A stretch of 24,886 bases of DNA from Pseudobutyrivibrio sp. (GCA_024691465.1 JAILNO010000239.1:1-24886), one strand, 5' to 3'; positions 7,953-16,237 are shown, counted from the first letter of the stretch. A program made the numbers and translations. Notes: a model not told the origin generated them from the letters alone.

Positions 7953-8531
7953 CTATAGTTTAATAAGTGAATTAATCTGATTGAAAATACCATCGCCAAT
8001 TCCTGAAACCTTCTTAATATCTTCTAACGAAGAAAACTCTCCATTAGCCTCTCTATAAGATACTATCTGGTTAGCCTTAGACTCTCCGATACCTGGCAAA
8101 GCCTGAAGCTGAAGGGCGCTGGCTGTATTAATATTGATAAGTCCATCATCAACAGCTGCTTCCTCTATAAGCTTAAGCTCCTCAGCCCTAGCCTCCATCT
8201 CCTCAACAGTGTAGACATATATCTTCTGCCCATCTTCCAAAGGTGACGCTAGATTAAGCTCACTATCATCAGCTGAATCAAGTAGACCTCCTGCCGCATC
8301 AAGTGCTGCATAGACTCTAGAACCCACAGGTAATTCATATACATCAGGGGAGGTAACGGCTCCAGCTACCTGAACGTAAATAGACTCAGGCATAAGATCC
8401 TCAATGACCTGTTCCTTAGACTCAGCTTCTCCCTCAGGATCAACCATCTCTGTGGATTGAAAATATGATGTGTTGCCGCAACCTGTAAATAAAAAAAGGC
8501 TACAACAAGCAACAATTAAAAATTTCTTCAT
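7953..8531 (-). CDS. comEA: ComEA-like DNA receptor, lipoprotein form
   Basis: A 192-residue DNA-binding protein of the competence type. The leader ends in the lipobox FLFTGC (Cys18), so it should be lipid-anchored on the outer face of the membrane, whereas Bacillus ComEA uses a single membrane helix. An acidic linker (25-48) leads to a SLBB domain (about 50-112: YVQVAGAVTSPDVYELPVGS) and, after a helical acidic spacer, the C-terminal helix-hairpin-helix pair (about 132-192) with ININTASALQLQALPGIG and VSGIGDGIFNQI. In competent bacteria ComEA binds duplex DNA and hands it to ComEC, which is encoded four genes on. Its ribosome site lies inside a leader hairpin. Confidence 0.92.
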   Translation of the reverse strand: MKKFLIVACCSLFLFTGCGNTSYFQSTEMVDPEGEAESKEQVIEDLMPESIYVQVAGAVTSPDVYELPVGSRVYAALDAAGGLLDSADDSELNLASPLEDGQKIYVYTVEEMEARAEELKLIEEAAVDDGLININTASALQLQALPGIGESKANQIVSYREANGEFSSLEDIKKVSGIGDGIFNQINSLIKL

Positions 8532-8533
8532 GT

Positions 8534-8562
8534 AATCTCCTTAAAAATATACTTAGGAGATT
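8534..8562 (-). promoter_or_regulatory. RBS-masking hairpin in comEA leader
   Basis: On the minus strand AATCTCCT (8562-8555) pairs perfectly with AGGAGATT (8541-8534) around a 13-base loop. The right arm holds the whole AAGGAG ribosome site, five bases before the comEA ATG. No T-run follows, so it is not a terminator. If folded it would hide the start of comEA and limit translation; what might open it is unknown. Confidence 0.65.
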
Positions 8563-8579
8563 CCAGTATTGTCTTGCTT

Positions 8580-8608
8580 ATTGTAGCTAATTTTTGCATA
8601 TATTACAA
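8580..8608 (-). promoter_or_regulatory. Proximal promoter of comEA cluster
   Basis: TTGTAA (8608-8603), 17-base spacer, TACAAT (8585-8580). It overlaps the distal promoter and would give a leader of about 40 bases that still carries the RBS hairpin. Confidence 0.5.
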
Positions 8609-8630
8609 GAGTCTTACAAAAATGTGTCAA
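8602..8630 (-). promoter_or_regulatory. Distal promoter of comEA cluster
   Basis: Perfect TTGACA (8630-8625), 17-base spacer, TGTAAT (8607-8602), a good sigma-A match. The -35 lies within the last codons of argD, so the competence/regulator cluster can be transcribed independently of the arginine operon. No terminator is visible between argD and comEA, so readthrough is also possible. Confidence 0.6.
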
Positions 8631-9813
8631 ATACTCTTTCTATCTTTTCTTTGAATTCATCCACATCATTTTCCGTAATGACAAGAGGTGGTAATAGCCT
8701 CAGCACATCAGCTCCTGCCGATAATACTACAAGCTTCTCATCAAGTAACGCCTTGGTAACCACATCCTTAACAGGGATAGTAAGAACCAGCCCTTGCATA
8801 AGGCCCAATCCTCTCCTTCCTGTAATAAAGTCATATTTATCCACAAGTCTATCAAGTGTCTGCTCAAAGTAAGGGGTAACCTCATTAACATGGTCAAGGA
8901 GCTTGTAATCCTCAAACATATCAAACACCTGAGAAACTGCAGCTGTACAAAGTGGATTGCCTCCATAAGTGGTACCATGATCACCAGGAACCAGTGAATT
9001 AGCTGCCACCTTATCAGTAACTGCAAAGGCTCCTATAGGTACACCATTACCTAGAGCCTTAGCTGTAGTAAGGATATCAGGCTTAATTCCGTACTTTTGG
9101 AAAGCATACATGCTACCTGTTCGGCCCATTCCGCACTGAACCTCATCAAGTATGAGAAGGATATCATTCTCATCACAGAGCTCTCGTACCTTTTTAAGGA
9201 ACTCCTCCTCTACAGGATATAGACCACCCTCTCCCTGAACAGTCTCAAAAATAATAGCGCAGGTATCATCAGAAAGGTTAGCAAGCACGCTACCGTAATC
9301 ATTGAATGTGGCAAACTTGACTCCATCCATAAGTGGATAGAAAGGCTCGCGATAATGCTCTGTACCTGTGACAGATAGAGAACCTACTGTACGTCCATGG
9401 AATGAATTATCCATGGCGATGATCTCGTAATTGCCTGCCCCACGCTTATTGTAAGCATATTTCTTAGCAGTCTTAAGGGCACCCTCAATAGCCTCAGCTC
9501 CTGAGTTAGTGAAGAACACCTTATCCATACCAGAGAATTTACATAATTTGTCTGCTGCCTCAATCATAGGCTGATGATAGTACAGATTAGAGGTGTGAGT
9601 GATTCTCTTCAGCTGAGTAATAAGGGCATTCTCATAATCCTCATTGCCATAGCCAAAAGCCATGACTCCGATTCCAGATGCAAAATCAAGATATTCCTCA
9701 TCGGATTCATCATATAGATGCACACCCTTGCCATAGTCAAACACTACTGGAAATCTGTTATATACATGAAATAAACTCTCTTCAGCCTTATCTATCAGTT
9801 GTTTCTTATTCAT
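8614..9813 (-). CDS. argD: Acetylornithine aminotransferase
   Basis: A 399-residue PLP enzyme that converts N-acetylglutamate semialdehyde plus glutamate to N-acetylornithine plus 2-oxoglutarate. Fold-type I class III features: [13 protein letters not shown] (102-114), SFHGRT (137-142), D223 in [13 protein letters not shown] and the Schiff-base lysine K252 in TTAKALGNG. Length is normal for the family. Its first bases overlap the end of argB by eight, indicating coupled translation. It is the last gene of the argC-GNAT-argJ-argB-argD operon. Other class III aminotransferases are similar in sequence, but context settles the call. Confidence 0.96.
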   Translation of the reverse strand: MNKKQLIDKAEESLFHVYNRFPVVFDYGKGVHLYDESDEEYLDFASGIGVMAFGYGNEDYENALITQLKRITHTSNLYYHQPMIEAADKLCKFSGMDKVFFTNSGAEAIEGALKTAKKYAYNKRGAGNYEIIAMDNSFHGRTVGSLSVTGTEHYREPFYPLMDGVKFATFNDYGSVLANLSDDTCAIIFETVQGEGGLYPVEEEFLKKVRELCDENDILLILDEVQCGMGRTGSMYAFQKYGIKPDILTTAKALGNGVPIGAFAVTDKVAANSLVPGDHGTTYGGNPLCTAAVSQVFDMFEDYKLLDHVNEVTPYFEQTLDRLVDKYDFITGRRGLGLMQGLVLTIPVKDVVTKALLDEKLVVLSAGADVLRLLPPLVITENDVDEFKEKIERVFDTFL

Positions 9814-10702
9814 TGTAATACCTCGTATCTTTGTCCCCTATAATTGCAGTTCCGATTCCCTTGTTAGTAAATATCTCAAGGAGTAAGCAGTGAGCTATAC
9901 GTCCGTCTAATATATGCACCCTATTAACACCCTGCTCAATAGCATCAATGCAGTTGTTAAGCTTAGGTAGCATACCGCCTCCTATATAACCATCCCCTAT
10001 TAAATCCCTAGCCTCATCTACAGTAAGCTCTGAGATAAGTGAGCTAGGATCATCCTTGTCCTTATATACTCCCTCAATATCAGTAAGGAATGCAAGCTTC
10101 TCTGCACTCATAGACTTAGCGATTGCGCATGCGGCATCATCAGCATTGATATTGTAGGTGACATAATTCTCATCCATTCCAATAGGGCATACAATTGGGA
10201 GGAAATCATTATCAATTAAGTCCATAAGAATCTTAGGATCAACTGAGGTAATCTCTCCAACGAAGCCAATATCCTGTCCATCAGAAAGCTTCTTCTGAAC
10301 CTTGAGCAAGCCGCCATCCTTACCAGATACTCCCACTGCATTGACCCCAAGGGATTGCACGTTCTGAACGAGTGACTTATTGACTTTATTAAGTACCATC
10401 TCAGCGATTTCCATAGTGGCTTCGTCAGTCTTGCGTAGGCCGTTTATAAATTCTGGCTTCATGCCAGTCTTCTCAACCCATTTGGAGATCTCCTTACCAC
10501 CACCATGCACAATGATAGGCTTAAAACCTACTAACTTAAGAAGTGTTACATCCTGAATAACCTGCTTCTTAAGCTCTTCATCTATCATGGCACTGCCACC
10601 ATACTTAACTACAATTATCTTACGATTAAATCTCTGAATATATGGCAAAGCTTCAATTAACACCTCAGCCTTATCCATTACCTGTTGCATACTCTTGTCC
10701 AT
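9806..10702 (-). CDS. argB: Acetylglutamate kinase
   Basis: A 298-residue amino acid kinase that phosphorylates N-acetylglutamate, the second arginine step. Visible features are VVKYGGSAM (31-39) at the phosphate-binding site, IVHGGGKEI and GLRKTD in the substrate region, NINADDAA, and [10 protein letters not shown] near the C-terminal ATP site. The N-terminal extension ([21 protein letters not shown]) is of the kind found in hexameric, arginine-inhibited kinases, so feedback inhibition by arginine is plausible. It lies 10 bases after argJ and overlaps argD. Confidence 0.96.
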   Translation of the reverse strand: MDKSMQQVMDKAEVLIEALPYIQRFNRKIIVVKYGGSAMIDEELKKQVIQDVTLLKLVGFKPIIVHGGGKEISKWVEKTGMKPEFINGLRKTDEATMEIAEMVLNKVNKSLVQNVQSLGVNAVGVSGKDGGLLKVQKKLSDGQDIGFVGEITSVDPKILMDLIDNDFLPIVCPIGMDENYVTYNINADDAACAIAKSMSAEKLAFLTDIEGVYKDKDDPSSLISELTVDEARDLIGDGYIGGGMLPKLNNCIDAIEQGVNRVHILDGRIAHCLLLEIFTNKGIGTAIIGDKDTRYYNE

Positions 10703-10712
10703 AATTAGCCTC

Positions 10713-11936
10713 CTAGGAACGATAATCTGCGTTTATTTTGACGTAGTCATATGTTAAATCACAACCCCAAGCAGTGGCACAAGCATCTCCCTCATGCATA
10801 TCTACATATACTGTAACAGCCTCTGCCTTCATAATCTTAAGAGCTTCATCCTCGTCGAATACAATAGGAGTGCCCTTATCAAATACCTTCAGTGTGCCAT
10901 TAACACTCTTGAAAAATAACTCAACATGGTTCTGATCAAAATCAGCACCTGAATAGCCCATAGCACATAGGAATCTTCCGAAATTTGCATCGCATCCAAA
11001 TATGGCTGCCTTGGATAGGTTAGAACCCACAATAGCTCTCGATAATGTCTTAGCATCTGCCTTGGACTTAGCATTAACTACCTGTGCCTCGAACAACTTG
11101 CTTGCGCCCTCTCCGTCCGCAGCCATCTTCTTAGCAAGGTATGTACATACATAACTAAGAGCCTCCTTGAATGTCTCATAATCCTGTCCCTTAGATGTGA
11201 TCTTAGGATTATTAGATAAACCATTGGCCATACATATAAGTGTATCATTAGTGGAAGTATCACCATCCACGGTAATCATATTGAAGCTATCTGATACCAC
11301 TTCACTGACAGCCTCCTGCAATAGCCCCTTCTCAATCGAAAGATCTGTTCCAAGGAAAGCTAACATGGTACACATATTGGGATGAATCATGCCAGATCCC
11401 TTGCTCATACCTCCCATGGTGACTTCCACACCACCTATTTCAAAAGTAACTGCAATCTCTTTATTGACAGTATCAGTAGTCATGATTGCCTTAGAAGCTT
11501 CGGTACCAGCTTCAATACTTCCATCCAGCTTAGGTGCCATAGCCTGAACACCTGCAATAAGCTTAGGTACTGGAAGCTGCATGCCAATTACACCAGTAGA
11601 TGCAACGGCAACAGACTTATAACTAATGCCAAGTGTATCCTGTACCCCTCTCGCGGTGGCTTCGCAGGCATTGAATCCCTCCTGACCTGTACAGGCATTA
11701 GCTATACCCGAATTGATAACTACCGCCTGAATAGGCTCCTCAGACTTAACTATATTCATATCCCACTGAACACATGCAGCCTTAACTACATTAGTGGTAA
11801 AAGTGCCAGCTGATACACATGGCTCCTCAGAATAAACCAAAGCCATATCTGTGCGTCCCTGATACTTAATATTAGCCGCTGTGCTTGCAGCCTTAAATCC
11901 TTTAGCAGCTGTAATTCCGCCCTTAATCTCTTTCAT
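10713..11936 (-). CDS. argJ: Glutamate N-acetyltransferase ArgJ
   Basis: A 407-residue enzyme that moves the acetyl group from N-acetylornithine to glutamate, making the pathway cyclic; some members also use acetyl-CoA. Self-cleavage gives two chains: the [16 protein letters not shown] segment places the nucleophile at T190, so the chains would be 1-189 and 190-407. The residue before the cut is cysteine, where many family members have alanine or glycine. The oxyanion-type [10 protein letters not shown] motif is at 113-122. Sequence alone does not say whether it is mono- or bifunctional, and no other N-acetylglutamate synthase is obvious here apart from the neighbouring GNAT gene of unknown substrate. 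Confidence 0.96.
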   Translation of the reverse strand: MKEIKGGITAAKGFKAASTAANIKYQGRTDMALVYSEEPCVSAGTFTTNVVKAACVQWDMNIVKSEEPIQAVVINSGIANACTGQEGFNACEATARGVQDTLGISYKSVAVASTGVIGMQLPVPKLIAGVQAMAPKLDGSIEAGTEASKAIMTTDTVNKEIAVTFEIGGVEVTMGGMSKGSGMIHPNMCTMLAFLGTDLSIEKGLLQEAVSEVVSDSFNMITVDGDTSTNDTLICMANGLSNNPKITSKGQDYETFKEALSYVCTYLAKKMAADGEGASKLFEAQVVNAKSKADAKTLSRAIVGSNLSKAAIFGCDANFGRFLCAMGYSGADFDQNHVELFFKSVNGTLKVFDKGTPIVFDEDEALKIMKAEAVTVYVDMHEGDACATAWGCDLTYDYVKINADYRS

Positions 11937-11945
11937 ATATCGCTC

Positions 11946-12446
11946 CTATTTATTAAATGCCGTAATATTCTCGTCGTTTAAAACGAAATCATATACATTT
12001 AAATCATCTCTCTTAATCCATTGCTCTGCCTGCCAGAAGCTATTGCCTAACTGGTTCTCTCTAAAAGCAACTAACTGAACCTTATTGATACCCTCATCCT
12101 TAAGCTTAACCATAGCCTCAGAAGCCATAGCCTTGCCAATACCTTTATTACGGTAATCCTCGTGTACACATACGTGGTAGAAACAAGCTCTACGACCATC
12201 ATGTCCCACTAGTATAGAACCAACTATCTTATTATCAGATACAGCTACAACAGATAGGCCTGGATTCCTTCTAAGCACTCTAGTGACACCCTCTCTAGAA
12301 TCATCCAATGATCTCATAGCAAAACCATGAATAGTTTTCCATAAGTCGTATACCTGATCGTAATCTTCCTCTTCCATGGTCCTAATCTGATAATCCATAT
12401 GAACTCCTAAATCTATAGTTAAATTAATATCTTCCTTCGTAATCAT
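11946..12446 (-). CDS. GNAT acetyltransferase in arginine operon
   Basis: A single-domain acetyl-CoA-dependent N-acetyltransferase (166 residues from this start). The core has the order IRTMEEEDYDQV (beta 1), VVAVSDNKIVGSILVGHDG, YHVCVHEDYRNKGIGKAM (acetyl-CoA loop RNKGIG) and a C-terminal strand; it resembles the YpeA subgroup. Two starts are equally good by ribosome site: GGAG plus five bases precedes both the ATG at 12446 (20 bases after the argC stop) and the ATG at 12398, which begins right at the domain (MDYQIRTMEE). I keep the longer one for operon spacing. The place between argC and argJ suggests a role near arginine metabolism, but substrate is unknown; it lacks the kinase-like domain of classical ArgA. 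Confidence 0.85.
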   Translation of the reverse strand: MITKEDINLTIDLGVHMDYQIRTMEEEDYDQVYDLWKTIHGFAMRSLDDSREGVTRVLRRNPGLSVVAVSDNKIVGSILVGHDGRRACFYHVCVHEDYRNKGIGKAMASEAMVKLKDEGINKVQLVAFRENQLGNSFWQAEQWIKRDDLNVYDFVLNDENITAFNK

Positions 12447-12465
12447 AAAAACTCCAATCCATGTT

Positions 12466-13518
12466 CTATGGGAACATTGGTGCAAAATCAAGTCCAGTCT
12501 TCTCTGGCAAGCCAAAGATAATATTCATATTCTGTACTGCCTGTCCAGCAGCGCCCTTAACTAAATTATCAAGGGCTCCCATCATAACAATTCTTCCTGT
12601 CCTCTCATCAATCTGGCAGCTTACATCTACGAAATTACTTCCCTCGACCCACTTGGTCTCTGGGCATTGTCCATAATCAAGCACTCTTACGAAGAACTCC
12701 TTATCATACATATCGTGATAGACCTTCATAACTTCTTCCCTAGAAGGAAGCTTGCCATCTATCTTATTAAGAGTTGCATATTCAGTAACCAATATACCTC
12801 TATTCATAGGCACCAGATGAGGTGTGAAATTAATCATAATCTCCTGGCCACATGCATAACCTAACTGCTCCTCAATCTCAGGAGTGTGTCTGTGACTGGT
12901 AACTCCGTATGCCTTGATGCTCTCATTAACTTCGCAATATAGATTAGGAAGCTTGGCACCACGACCAGCTCCTGATGTACCAGACTTAGCATCTACGATT
13001 AAGGTAGAAGGATCGATAAGTCCTGCCTTAACAAGTGGATAGGCTGTAAGAATAGAACAGGTAGTGTAGCAACCAGGATTAGCAATTAATCTAGCTCCCA
13101 CTTCCTTATCTCTATTAATCTCACATAATCCATATACTGCCTCCTCTATGAACTGAGGTGACTTATGCTCAATTCCATACCACTTCTCATAAGTAGCTAC
13201 ATCCTTAATTCTATAGTCAGCTGATAGATCAATAACCTTGCAATTATTTAAAATCTCATCTGTGAGTACCCCTGCTAAATATCCCTGCGGAGTAGCTGTA
13301 AAAATAACGTCGACTTCCTTAGACAGCTGAAGGATATTATCATCTAAGCACTTATCCTCCACTAGGGTGAACATATTCTTATATATAGAAGCAAATCTCT
13401 CATCAACATATGATCGAGATCCGTACCAAACTATCTCAGCCTCTGGATGGCTATATAATATACGTACAATCTCTGCTCCTGCATATCCGGTAGCACCGAT
13501 AATTCCCACCTTAATCAT
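12466..13518 (-). CDS. argC: N-acetyl-gamma-glutamyl-phosphate reductase
   Basis: A 350-residue NADPH-dependent reductase that turns N-acetylglutamyl phosphate into the semialdehyde. The nucleotide-binding start GIIGATGYAGAEIVRIL (5-21) and the catalytic cysteine C150 in ANPGCYTT are both present, with GTSGAGRGA and the conserved SHRHTPEIEEQL region following. Length is normal. GGAGG precedes the ATG. It is the first gene of the operon, behind a strong promoter whose -10 lies in an ARG-box-like site. Confidence 0.97.
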   Translation of the reverse strand: MIKVGIIGATGYAGAEIVRILYSHPEAEIVWYGSRSYVDERFASIYKNMFTLVEDKCLDDNILQLSKEVDVIFTATPQGYLAGVLTDEILNNCKVIDLSADYRIKDVATYEKWYGIEHKSPQFIEEAVYGLCEINRDKEVGARLIANPGCYTTCSILTAYPLVKAGLIDPSTLIVDAKSGTSGAGRGAKLPNLYCEVNESIKAYGVTSHRHTPEIEEQLGYACGQEIMINFTPHLVPMNRGILVTEYATLNKIDGKLPSREEVMKVYHDMYDKEFFVRVLDYGQCPETKWVEGSNFVDVSCQIDERTGRIVMMGALDNLVKGAAGQAVQNMNIIFGLPEKTGLDFAPMFP

Positions 13519-13559
13519 AATGTTAGTCCTCCTAAAATTGTCTTCGTTAATTTTAGTAC

Positions 13560-13583
13560 AATACTTTTACGAAGTAAAGTATT
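13560..13583 (-). repeat. Stem-loop in argC leader
   Basis: On the minus strand AATACTTTAC (13583-13574), a three-base TTC loop, and GTAAAAGTATT (13570-13560) form a ten-pair stem with one bulged base. It lies about 25 bases downstream of the expected argC transcription start and about 40 before the argC ATG. No T-run follows. It may stabilise the message or take part in regulation; no known riboswitch class is recognised. Confidence 0.5.
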
Positions 13584-13606
13584 ACAGCAAAATTTTATAA
13601 CTTATT

Positions 13607-13624
13607 TTTGCATAAATATACATC
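13607..13624. promoter_or_regulatory. ARG-box-like operator on argC promoter
   Basis: TTTGCATAAATATACATC matches the ArgR/AhrC operator pattern TNTGNATWWWWATNCANA at every fixed position except the last. It covers the argC -10 element, so an arginine-loaded repressor would block RNA polymerase. The identification is by consensus; the regulator gene is outside the window. Confidence 0.7.
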
Positions 13625-13643
13625 GTTATAATCATTATTTCAA
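13615..13643 (-). promoter_or_regulatory. Promoter of argC operon
   Basis: TTGAAA (13643-13638), 17-base spacer, TATATT (13620-13615): a strong sigma-A match. The leader before argC would be about 90 bases. Confidence 0.72.
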
Positions 13644-13679
13644 TACTAATTTGCACAAAATTTATTTTTATAACTAATT

Positions 13680-13697
13680 TATGCATAATTTCCCACT
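13680..13697. promoter_or_regulatory. Possible auxiliary ARG-box half
   Basis: TATGCATAATTTCCCACT fits the ARG-box pattern well in its left half and poorly in its right half. It begins 23 bases before the site in the argG promoter, about two helical turns, a spacing close to that of paired ARG boxes. Weak on its own. Confidence 0.4.
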
Positions 13698-13725
13698 TGA
13701 AAAATGAATAGTTATGTAGTATCTT
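13697..13725 (+). promoter_or_regulatory. Promoter of argG
   Basis: TTGAAA (13697-13702), 17-base spacer, TATCTT (13720-13725). The transcript would have a leader of about 40 bases with an AAAGGAG site. Confidence 0.6.
13703..13720. promoter_or_regulatory. ARG-box-like operator in argG promoter
   Basis: AATGAATAGTTATGTAGT contains the ATGAATA half-site typical of AhrC/ArgR operators with a degenerate second half. It fills the spacer between the argG -35 and -10 elements, the right position for repression. Confidence 0.5.
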
Positions 13726-13772
13726 CTTAACAGATTCATTTGAAACCAAGATTTTAATAAAGGAGAACTACT

Positions 13773-14996
13773 ATGGCTCAAGAAAAAGTTGTACTTGCTT
13801 ACTCAGGTGGTCTCGATACCACTGCCATTATTCCATGGTTAAAGGAAAATTACGGTTATGAAGTAATCTGCTGCTGTATCGATTGCGGACAGGGGGAAGA
13901 ATTAGACGGATTATCAGAACGTGCTAAGGCATCAGGCGCTTCTAAATTATATATAGAAGATATTGTTGATGATTTCTGTGATAACTATATTGTACCTTGT
14001 GTACAGGCTGGTGCTATCTATGAGAATAAATATCTACTTGGAACAGCAATGGCTCGTCCAGGAATTGCTGCTAAACTTGTAGAGATTGCTAGAAAAGAAG
14101 GTGCTGTTGCTATCTGCCACGGTGCTACTGGTAAGGGTAACGATCAGATTCGTTTCGAGTTAGGAATCAAGGCACTTGCTCCAGATATTAAGGTCATTGC
14201 TCCATGGAGAAGTGATTTATGGAAATTAGAGTCTCGTCAGGATGAGATTGATTACTGTAAGGCACACGGAATCGATTTACCATTCTCAACTGATCAGTCA
14301 TATAGCCGTGATAGGAACTTATGGCACATCAGCCATGAGGGACTAGAGCTTGAAGATCCATCTAAGGAGCCTAACTATGAGCATCTTCTTATGCTTACTA
14401 CTCCACCAGAGAAGGCACCAGACACTCCAGAGTATGTAACCATGACTTTTGAAAAGGGTGTTCCTACTTCTGTTAATGGCAAGAAGATGAAGGTTTCAGA
14501 TATCATCAAGGAGCTTAATGCTATCGGTGGTAAGCATGGAATCGGAATTGTAGATATTGTGGAGAACCGTGTAGTTGGTATGAAGTCTCGTGGCGTATAT
14601 GAGACACCAGGCGGCACTATTTTAATGGAGGCACACGCTCAGCTTGAGGAGTTATGTCTCGACCGCGCGACTATGGAAATGAAGAAAGAAATGGGTGCTA
14701 AGCTCGCACAGGTATGCTACGAAGGCAAATGGTTCACACCACTTTGCGATGCAATCCAGGCATTCGTTAAGTCTACACAGGAATATGTTACAGGTGAAGT
14801 TAAGTTCAAGCTATACAAGGGCAATATCATCAAGGCTGGCACTACTTCTCCATATTCTCTATACTCAGAGAGTCTCGCATCATTCACTACTGGAGATTTA
14901 TACGATCATCATGATGCAGAAGGATTCATTACTCTATGGGGACTTCCACTTAAGGTTCGTGCCATGAAGATTCAGGAGAATCAGAAAAAGAAATAA
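13773..14996 (+). CDS. argG: Argininosuccinate synthase
   Basis: A 407-residue enzyme that joins citrulline and aspartate with ATP to give argininosuccinate. The ATP-binding loop YSGGLDTTAI is at 10-19, followed by the family blocks GATGKGNDQIRFE, APWR, the SIDQ-like STDQSYSRDRNLWHIS region and ETPGG. Complete and of normal length, with AAAGGAG six bases before the ATG. It is the only plus-strand gene, divergent from argC and sharing its control region. argH, often its partner, is not next to it: a terminator follows at once. Confidence 0.97.
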   Translation: MAQEKVVLAYSGGLDTTAIIPWLKENYGYEVICCCIDCGQGEELDGLSERAKASGASKLYIEDIVDDFCDNYIVPCVQAGAIYENKYLLGTAMARPGIAAKLVEIARKEGAVAICHGATGKGNDQIRFELGIKALAPDIKVIAPWRSDLWKLESRQDEIDYCKAHGIDLPFSTDQSYSRDRNLWHISHEGLELEDPSKEPNYEHLLMLTTPPEKAPDTPEYVTMTFEKGVPTSVNGKKMKVSDIIKELNAIGGKHGIGIVDIVENRVVGMKSRGVYETPGGTILMEAHAQLEELCLDRATMEMKKEMGAKLAQVCYEGKWFTPLCDAIQAFVKSTQEYVTGEVKFKLYKGNIIKAGTTSPYSLYSESLASFTTGDLYDHHDAEGFITLWGLPLKVRAMKIQENQKKK

Positions 14997-15005
14997 ATAA
15001 ACAAT

Positions 15006-15030
15006 AAAAAGCAGGCATTGCCTGCTTTTT
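15006..15030. terminator. Bidirectional terminator, argG/flavodoxin
   Basis: AAAAAGCAGGC and GCCTGCTTTTT form an 11-pair stem around a three-base loop, with a T-run on either strand. It ends argG on the plus strand and the flavodoxin gene on the minus strand. Confidence 0.92.
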
Positions 15031-15032
15031 AT

Positions 15033-15479
15033 TTACCAATTCTTTAATTCATCTACATTCGAAACAAGCTTAGCATCTACAGATGCTGCGCCATCCGCAA
15101 ATGGTGTAAGCTTCTCAGCTGTCTTACCTATCTTGCTTAGGGCCGATGTGGCAAAAGCGTATACTTTCTTACCACTCCAATCATAATTCTTACAAAACGA
15201 AGTAACTACCTTAGGTGCTCCACCGTACCAAATAGGAAAACCTATATAAACTGTGTCATACTTCGCAAAGTTCTCAACTTCACCTGCTACAGGAATATCT
15301 CTCTTACCAAACTGCTCCTTATTGCATCTGGCAAGTGGATTAGTGTACTTAACATCTGCACTGGTATAAGGTTCAACTGGTACAATCTCAAATAGATCCG
15401 CACCCACCATCTGTGCAAATTCCTTAGCAATGCCTGCTGTCTTACCTCCGAAGCTAAAATAAGTTACTAGTGTATTCAT
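15033..15479 (-). CDS. Flavodoxin-family protein
   Basis: A 148-residue cytoplasmic FMN-binding electron carrier or flavodoxin-like reductase. The N-terminal strand and phosphate loop VTYFSFGGKTAGIAKEFA are in place, though the loop SFGGKT differs from the usual SxTGNT. The middle strand YDTVYIGFPIWYGGAPKVVTSF supplies the aromatic residues expected to stack on the flavin, and KKVYAFATSA follows. This resembles the short flavodoxins common in Clostridia, not a classical electron-transfer flavodoxin of known partner. Its start lies three bases after the upstream membrane-protein gene, so they are co-transcribed. Confidence 0.88.
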   Translation of the reverse strand: MNTLVTYFSFGGKTAGIAKEFAQMVGADLFEIVPVEPYTSADVKYTNPLARCNKEQFGKRDIPVAGEVENFAKYDTVYIGFPIWYGGAPKVVTSFCKNYDWSGKKVYAFATSALSKIGKTAEKLTPFADGAASVDAKLVSNVDELKNW

Positions 15480-15482
15480 GAC

Positions 15483-16172
15483 TTACCTCCTATTATTAAA
15501 AATATTATTAACTAATTCAGATATCTTAAGATATAACAAACCTATAAGAATCAAAAAGATTAATAATGCTAATATCCACCAGAGTGTGCCCATAAATGGT
15601 AACTCACTAGAAAATCCAATTGCTCCAGCTTCACTTCCCCAATTAAGGAAAAAGTAAGGATAATTAATACCGTCAGCGAACTGCCAACCAAGTACATATC
15701 CCACACCTGCATATATAGCATATAGAAGTGGAGGTATAATCACATATAAAACTGCACTCTTCTTAAGATCGATGCAATTGCTAATCAAAAAGAAATCAAT
15801 TACAGCTCCTATTGGAACAATTACATGAGTGAGGATATTCTGAATATTCCATGCACTGCTTCCCATAGTAGGGGCAAGTACAAAACAAAATACTACTCCA
15901 GTAAGTGTAATAGCTACTGTTCCAACAAACTTAACAATCTGCCATACATGGGATATCTCAGAGTCCCTAATAATATAATACAGACCAACTAAACATATAA
16001 TTGCTATGGCAATATTAGACTGAATTGTAAAATACATAAACACTCTAGAACCACCCATGAATGAGTGTCTACCTGCATATGCACTTAAGAAAGTCCCAAT
16101 AATAGCTGACAAAGATACTACTATCTTTAAAAATATTGTTGATAGCTTTTGAATTCCACTAATTGTTTTCAT
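15483..16172 (-). CDS. Pr6Pr-type membrane protein
   Basis: A 229-residue membrane protein with six predicted hydrophobic segments (about 10-30, 45-65, 78-100, 110-130, 138-158, 195-218). The pattern of an early FTIQSNI after the first helix, a central NILTHVIVPIGAVIDFF, and a late YPYFFLNW before the last helix matches the Pr6Pr (FAR-17a/AIG1-like) group. No catalytic role is established for bacterial members. It has a good promoter of its own and leads a two-gene unit with the flavodoxin gene. Confidence 0.78.
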   Translation of the reverse strand: MKTISGIQKLSTIFLKIVVSLSAIIGTFLSAYAGRHSFMGGSRVFMYFTIQSNIAIAIICLVGLYYIIRDSEISHVWQIVKFVGTVAITLTGVVFCFVLAPTMGSSAWNIQNILTHVIVPIGAVIDFFLISNCIDLKKSAVLYVIIPPLLYAIYAGVGYVLGWQFADGINYPYFFLNWGSEAGAIGFSSELPFMGTLWWILALLIFLILIGLLYLKISELVNNIFNNRR

Positions 16173-16205
16173 AATAAACCTTTCATTAACATTGTGTGCA
16201 ATTCA

Positions 16206-16233
16206 ATTGTATCATATCTTTTTCTGTTTGCAA
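16206..16233 (-). promoter_or_regulatory. Promoter of membrane protein-flavodoxin unit
   Basis: TTGCAA (16233-16228), 16-base spacer, TACAAT (16211-16206). Just downstream, CAATTGAATTG (16209-16199) is a perfect inverted repeat about one base, overlapping the -10, and may be an operator. Confidence 0.55.
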
Positions 16234-16237
16234 GTAT

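Noticed and set aside
11382..11813. 143-codon open frame on the plus strand
   Set aside because: It lies wholly antisense to argJ, has no ribosome site, and its translation is low-complexity without a recognisable domain; a shadow of argJ codon use.
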